Shown here: one piece after another, positions 5,970-8,449 of the stretch
Numbering within the stretch: the first letter of the stretch is position 1
How the letters are laid out: each line of letters opens with the position of its first letter
Origin: an uncultured Pseudomonadota bacterium
GTDB taxonomy: Bacteria > Pseudomonadota > Gammaproteobacteria > Burkholderiales > SG8-39
Assembly (NCBI GenBank): GCA_903895005.1
Contig: CAITSH010000511.1
Coordinates: 1-8,449 of the forward strand
DNA length: 8,449 nt
Direction of reading: 5' to 3'
Position numbers and translations under genes: made by a program
Notes under the pieces: model-generated
The model's input: the letters and a program-made list of their open reading frames with translations, nothing else
Told to the model about the DNA's origin: nothing
The model's database searches: none

Positions 5970-6965
5970 ATGAACCGCCAACCCCGCGTGACCCCATTTA
6001 TTTTCGCGCTCGTCACGCTCGCATGCGCATCGCTCCTGCCGCCGCCGGCTATCGCACAAGGCGCTGCGAATTTTCCGAACAAAACGGTGCGATGGATCGT
6101 TCCGTACGCCTCCGGCGGCTCGGCAGACTTGCGCGCGCGGCAGATCGCATCGCGACTCTCAGAGATGTGGGGCCAGCCGGTGGTTGTTGAAGCCAAGCCC
6201 GGGGCGGGCGGCGTTCTGGGAACAGACCTTCTCGCAAAAGCACCCGCCGACGGTTACACCATCGGCATGGGCAACTTCGCGCCCCTGTCGGTCAATCCAA
6301 GCCTGATGAAAAGCCTGCCCTATAACGTGCAAAAGGACTTTGCGCCCGTGGTGTTGATCGAACGCGGCCCGCTGGTACTGATGGTTCATCCGGCGATGCC
6401 AGTGAAATCGGTCAAGGAGCTCATTGCCCTTGCCAAAACCAAACCCGGAATGGGCTTCGCATCATCAGGCACCGGAGGATCACATCACCTGTCGGGTGAA
6501 ATGTTCAAGGCCATGGCTGCAATCGACATTCAGCACGTGCCTTACAAAGGCGGCGCGCCGGCCGCAACGGATCTGATGGGCGGGCATGTCGACATGATGT
6601 TCGAGCTCACGTACGCGGCCATGCCGGCTATCAAGGGCGGCAAGCTGCGTCCACTAGCGGTGACGAGCTCCGAGCGGCTTTCGGTCCTGCCCGATGTGCC
6701 GACAATGATCGAGGCAGGCGTCGCAGGCTTCGAATCGAGCAACTGGCAGGGCGTGATCGTTCCGGCCGGCACTCCGCGCGATATCGTGCAAAAGCTGAAT
6801 GCCTCGATAAACCGGGTTCTTATCATGCCCGAGGTGCGCGACATTCTTGTCGGGCAGGGCAACCAAGTTGGCGGCGGGACGCCCGACGAGTTTGCGGCGA
6901 TGATCCGTTCCGAAACGGCTAAGTGGGCACGCGTGGTCAAAGAAGCAAAAATCCAGGCCGACTAA
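5970..6965 (+). CDS. Bug/TctC-family tripartite tricarboxylate transporter substrate-binding protein
   Basis: This is a secreted periplasmic solute-binding protein of the Bug (TctC) family. Such proteins capture small carboxylates or related metabolites, sometimes for a TctAB membrane transporter. The 331-residue product has a signal peptide: basic MNRQPR, a hydrophobic stretch at about 9-24 and a likely cleavage site AIA|Q at 29-30. The mature part shows the family landmarks VPYASGGSADLRAR (44-57), GAGGVLGTDLLAKAPADGYT (78-97), the ligand-loop region SSGTGGSHHLSGE (165-177), and HVPYKGGAPAATDLMGGHVDMM (189-210). I start it at ATG 5970, which has AAGGA 9 nt upstream (5956-5960) and begins the signal peptide. 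The frame stays open back to 5823, but that extension overlaps hpnE and would bury the signal peptide. It lies 49 bp after hpnE on the same strand and may share its transcript. No tctA or tctB gene is in the window, as is common for these proteins in betaproteobacteria. The ligand cannot be predicted. Confidence 0.92.
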   Translation: MNRQPRVTPFIFALVTLACASLLPPPAIAQGAANFPNKTVRWIVPYASGGSADLRARQIASRLSEMWGQPVVVEAKPGAGGVLGTDLLAKAPADGYTIGMGNFAPLSVNPSLMKSLPYNVQKDFAPVVLIERGPLVLMVHPAMPVKSVKELIALAKTKPGMGFASSGTGGSHHLSGEMFKAMAAIDIQHVPYKGGAPAATDLMGGHVDMMFELTYAAMPAIKGGKLRPLAVTSSERLSVLPDVPTMIEAGVAGFESSNWQGVIVPAGTPRDIVQKLNASINRVLIMPEVRDILVGQGNQVGGGTPDEFAAMIRSETAKWARVVKEAKIQAD

Positions 6966-6970
6966 GTCGA

Positions 6971-7582
6971 TCAGGCAAAGCGCAGCGTCGCAAGGGCGTA
7001 CAGGGCCATCCCAACCAAGGCCATCCCGGACACGCGGTTAAGCCACACGACGAACACCGGCGTCAGCCGTGCCGCGCCGCGTTGCACCGCCGCGGTAAGG
7101 ATCATCCACCAGCACATGGACCCGAGCCAGACACCTATGCTGAAGAGAGCAGATTCGGTCGCCGAGCCAAACGAGCCCACCGCCGCAAAAATACCGGCGA
7201 AAAAAAGTATCGTCGGCACATTTGTCAGGGTGAGGCCATATGCTGTGGAAAACGCCCTCGCGTTTCCCACCGGTACATGCTGCGAAGCGCCTTCCGAGGG
7301 AGGGGTCAGTGCGATCTTCACGCCCAAGTAGATCAGCAACAGCGAACCGCCGAGTTTGATCCATGAAACAGAGGCGAGTAACGCCGCTGTGACCGCAGTC
7401 ACGCCAAAAGCGGCAATCGCGGCAAACGTGAAGTCGGCGAACGCGACACCGGCACCGAGCGCAAGCCCCGCCCAGCGGCCGCGCGCGAGCGTGCGCTGAA
7501 TGCAAAGCAGCCCCATCGGGCCAACCGGAGCGGCGACCGCAAATCCTAAGAGCATCGACTTTGGCAACAACCACGCGTCCAC
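6971..7582 (-). CDS. LysE/RhtB-family amino-acid exporter (translocator)
   Basis: The 203-residue product is an integral inner-membrane protein with six likely membrane segments (about 8-29, 37-60, 66-91, 112-135, 143-166 and 177-200). Members of this family export amino acids or related small compounds. Family landmarks are the proline-rich PVGPMGLLCIQRTL in the first helix (19-32), GAGVAFADFTFA with a membrane-embedded Asp50, and TNVPTILFFAGIF (120-132), which corresponds to the NPK-type LFF motif of LysE proteins. The start is GTG (7580-7582), supported by GAGGGG with an 8-nt spacer (7591-7596). An ATG at residue 10 is possible but would shorten helix 1. The gene is read towards the Bug-family gene, with 5 bp between the two stop codons. 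It lies 107 bp downstream of radA on the same strand. The exported substrate cannot be deduced from sequence. Confidence 0.88.
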   Translation of the reverse strand: MDAWLLPKSMLLGFAVAAPVGPMGLLCIQRTLARGRWAGLALGAGVAFADFTFAAIAAFGVTAVTAALLASVSWIKLGGSLLLIYLGVKIALTPPSEGASQHVPVGNARAFSTAYGLTLTNVPTILFFAGIFAAVGSFGSATESALFSIGVWLGSMCWWMILTAAVQRGAARLTPVFVVWLNRVSGMALVGMALYALATLRFA

Positions 7583-7623
7583 CCTGCTATCCCCTCACCC
7601 CCTGAATCCGGCACTACCACCAG

Positions 7624-7654
7624 CTGGAAATGCCCGACTGGCGCGGCTTTCCAG
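7624..7654 (-). other. Hairpin between radA and the LysE-family gene
   Basis: CTGGAAA (7624-7630) pairs perfectly with TTTCCAG (7648-7654). Inside, GCC (7632-7634) pairs with GGC (7645-7647) across a single-base bulge, giving a stem of about 10 bp and a 10-nt loop. Neither strand has a T-run after it, so it is not a clear intrinsic terminator. It could reduce read-through from radA or be an RNA-stability element. No convincing promoter for the downstream gene is visible in this 107-bp spacer. Confidence 0.4.
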
Positions 7655-7689
7655 GCATATCCCACCCCGGGCCAGGACCGCGTTTGGCC

Positions 7690-8449
7690 TCAATCGCGCA
7701 GCCTTGCGACCGCCTCGGACAGGCGGTCCACAGCAATGATCTCCATGCCCTCGATTGGCTGCCGGGGTTGGTTAGCCGTCGGAATGATCGCCTGGGTAAA
7801 CCCGAGCTTTGCCGCCTCGCGCAAGCGCTCCTGCCCGCGCGGCGCGGGACGCACCTCTCCGGCCAGCCCCACTTCGCCGAACACCACCATCTTCTTTTTC
7901 AGCGGCCTGTCCGTGAGCGAAGAAACCACCGCCAGCAACACCGCAAGGTCTGCCGCAGGCTCGGTGATCCTGACACCGCCCACCGCGTTTACGAACACGT
8001 CCTGGTCATAGCATGCGATTCCGGCGTGCCGGTGCAATACCGCCAGCAGCATCGCCAGGCGGTTTTGTTCGAGGCCGACCGAGAGCCTGCGCGGATTGGG
8101 CGCGTGCGCGGTATCCACCAGGGCCTGCACCTCAACGAGCAATGGCCGTGTCCCTTCTTGCGTCACGAGTACGCAGGACCCGGCAACCGGCTCAGCGTGT
8201 TGCGACAAGAAAATCGCGGAGGGATTGGACACCCCCTTTAAGCCCTTTTCGGTCATCGCAAACACACCAAGCTCATTCACCGCGCCAAACCGATTCTTGA
8301 TGGCGCGAATTAGCCGGAAACTTTGGTGCGTATCGCCCTCAAAATAAAGCACCGTATCAACGATGTGCTCGAGCACCCGCGGCCCCGCCAGCGCGCCCTC
8401 CTTGGTCACATGTCCCACCAAAATGATGGTGATTCCCATGCTCTTTGCA
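7690..8449 (-). CDS. radA: DNA repair/recombination protein RadA (C-terminal part, cut by window edge)
   Basis: RadA (Sms) is a RecA-like ATPase that acts as a helicase promoting branch migration in recombination and repair. The visible 252 residues are the C-terminal part; the start, zinc finger and Walker A lie beyond the right edge. The segment ITIILVGHVTKEGALAGPR, the RadA-specific motif KNRFG (8284-8298), and NELGVFAMTEKGL identify the end of the ATPase domain. The rest is the Lon-protease-like domain: TRPLLVEVQALVD, NPRRLSVGLEQNRLAMLLAV, DVFVNAVGGVRITEPAADLA and GEVGLAGEVRP. At the position of the Lon catalytic serine there is an alanine (TEPAAD), consistent with RadA not being a protease. 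The ATG at 8437-8439 is internal: the frame continues upstream as ...AKS to the window edge. Alignment with E. coli RadA is continuous with no frameshift. It ends 107 bp before the LysE-family gene on the same strand. Confidence 0.97.
   Translation of the reverse strand, partial: AKSMGITIILVGHVTKEGALAGPRVLEHIVDTVLYFEGDTHQSFRLIRAIKNRFGAVNELGVFAMTEKGLKGVSNPSAIFLSQHAEPVAGSCVLVTQEGTRPLLVEVQALVDTAHAPNPRRLSVGLEQNRLAMLLAVLHRHAGIACYDQDVFVNAVGGVRITEPAADLAVLLAVVSSLTDRPLKKKMVVFGEVGLAGEVRPAPRGQERLREAAKLGFTQAIIPTANQPRQPIEGMEIIAVDRLSEAVARLRD

Noticed and set aside
6957..6973. Short inverted repeat CGAC/GTCG around the TAA of the Bug-family gene, as a bidirectional terminator
   Set aside because: Only about 4 bp of stem and no T-run on either side; too weak to call a terminator for the convergent genes.
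8437..8439. ATG near the right edge as the start of a separate 249-residue protein
   Set aside because: The frame stays open to the window edge and the sequence aligns with the middle of RadA, so this is an internal methionine.

Overview
The window looks like a stretch of GC-rich proteobacterial core chromosome, most likely a betaproteobacterium (Burkholderiales/Nitrosomonadales type). The reasons are the tRNA-Leu–tig–clpP–clpX order, a Bug-type (TctC-like) periplasmic binding protein of the class greatly expanded in that group, and the HpnCDE route to squalene. The assignment is inference from family knowledge; no taxonomic marker such as rRNA is present. No mobile element, CRISPR array, rRNA or phage-like gene is visible.

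Left part, all on the minus strand and read from right to left: a promoter at about 2890-2919, tRNA-Leu(UAG) at 2735-2819, trigger factor (tig, 1353-2663), the ClpP peptidase (591-1238) and the ClpX unfoldase (1-554, cut by the window edge inside its Walker B motif). This is a protein-quality-control cluster. A ribosome-bound chaperone is followed by both subunits of the ClpXP protease. I found no intrinsic terminator between these genes, so read-through from the tRNA promoter is plausible.

Middle part, plus strand: hpnC (2954-3766), hpnD (3763-4596) and hpnE (4619-5920) form a compact operon (4-bp ATGA overlap, then a 22-bp gap). The three enzymes convert two farnesyl diphosphates to squalene through presqualene diphosphate (HpnD), hydroxysqualene (HpnC) and squalene (HpnE), the precursor of hopanoids. 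The squalene-hopene cyclase is not in this window. A secreted Bug/TctC-type solute-binding protein (5970-6965) follows 49 bp later on the same strand.

Right part, minus strand: a LysE/RhtB-family exporter (6971-7582) converges on the binding protein with only 5 bp between the stop codons. Upstream of it lies the C-terminal 252 residues of the DNA-recombination ATPase RadA (7690-8449), which runs off the right edge.

The genes themselves are ordinary. The signals worth a second look are in the short intergenic regions: an exact 12-bp tandem duplication of the 5' end of the tRNA gene, a hairpin in the precursor-tRNA leader, overlapping divergent promoters between tRNA-Leu and hpnC, and a nested 51-nt inverted repeat between tig and clpP. 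I did not find evidence for an undescribed multi-gene system.
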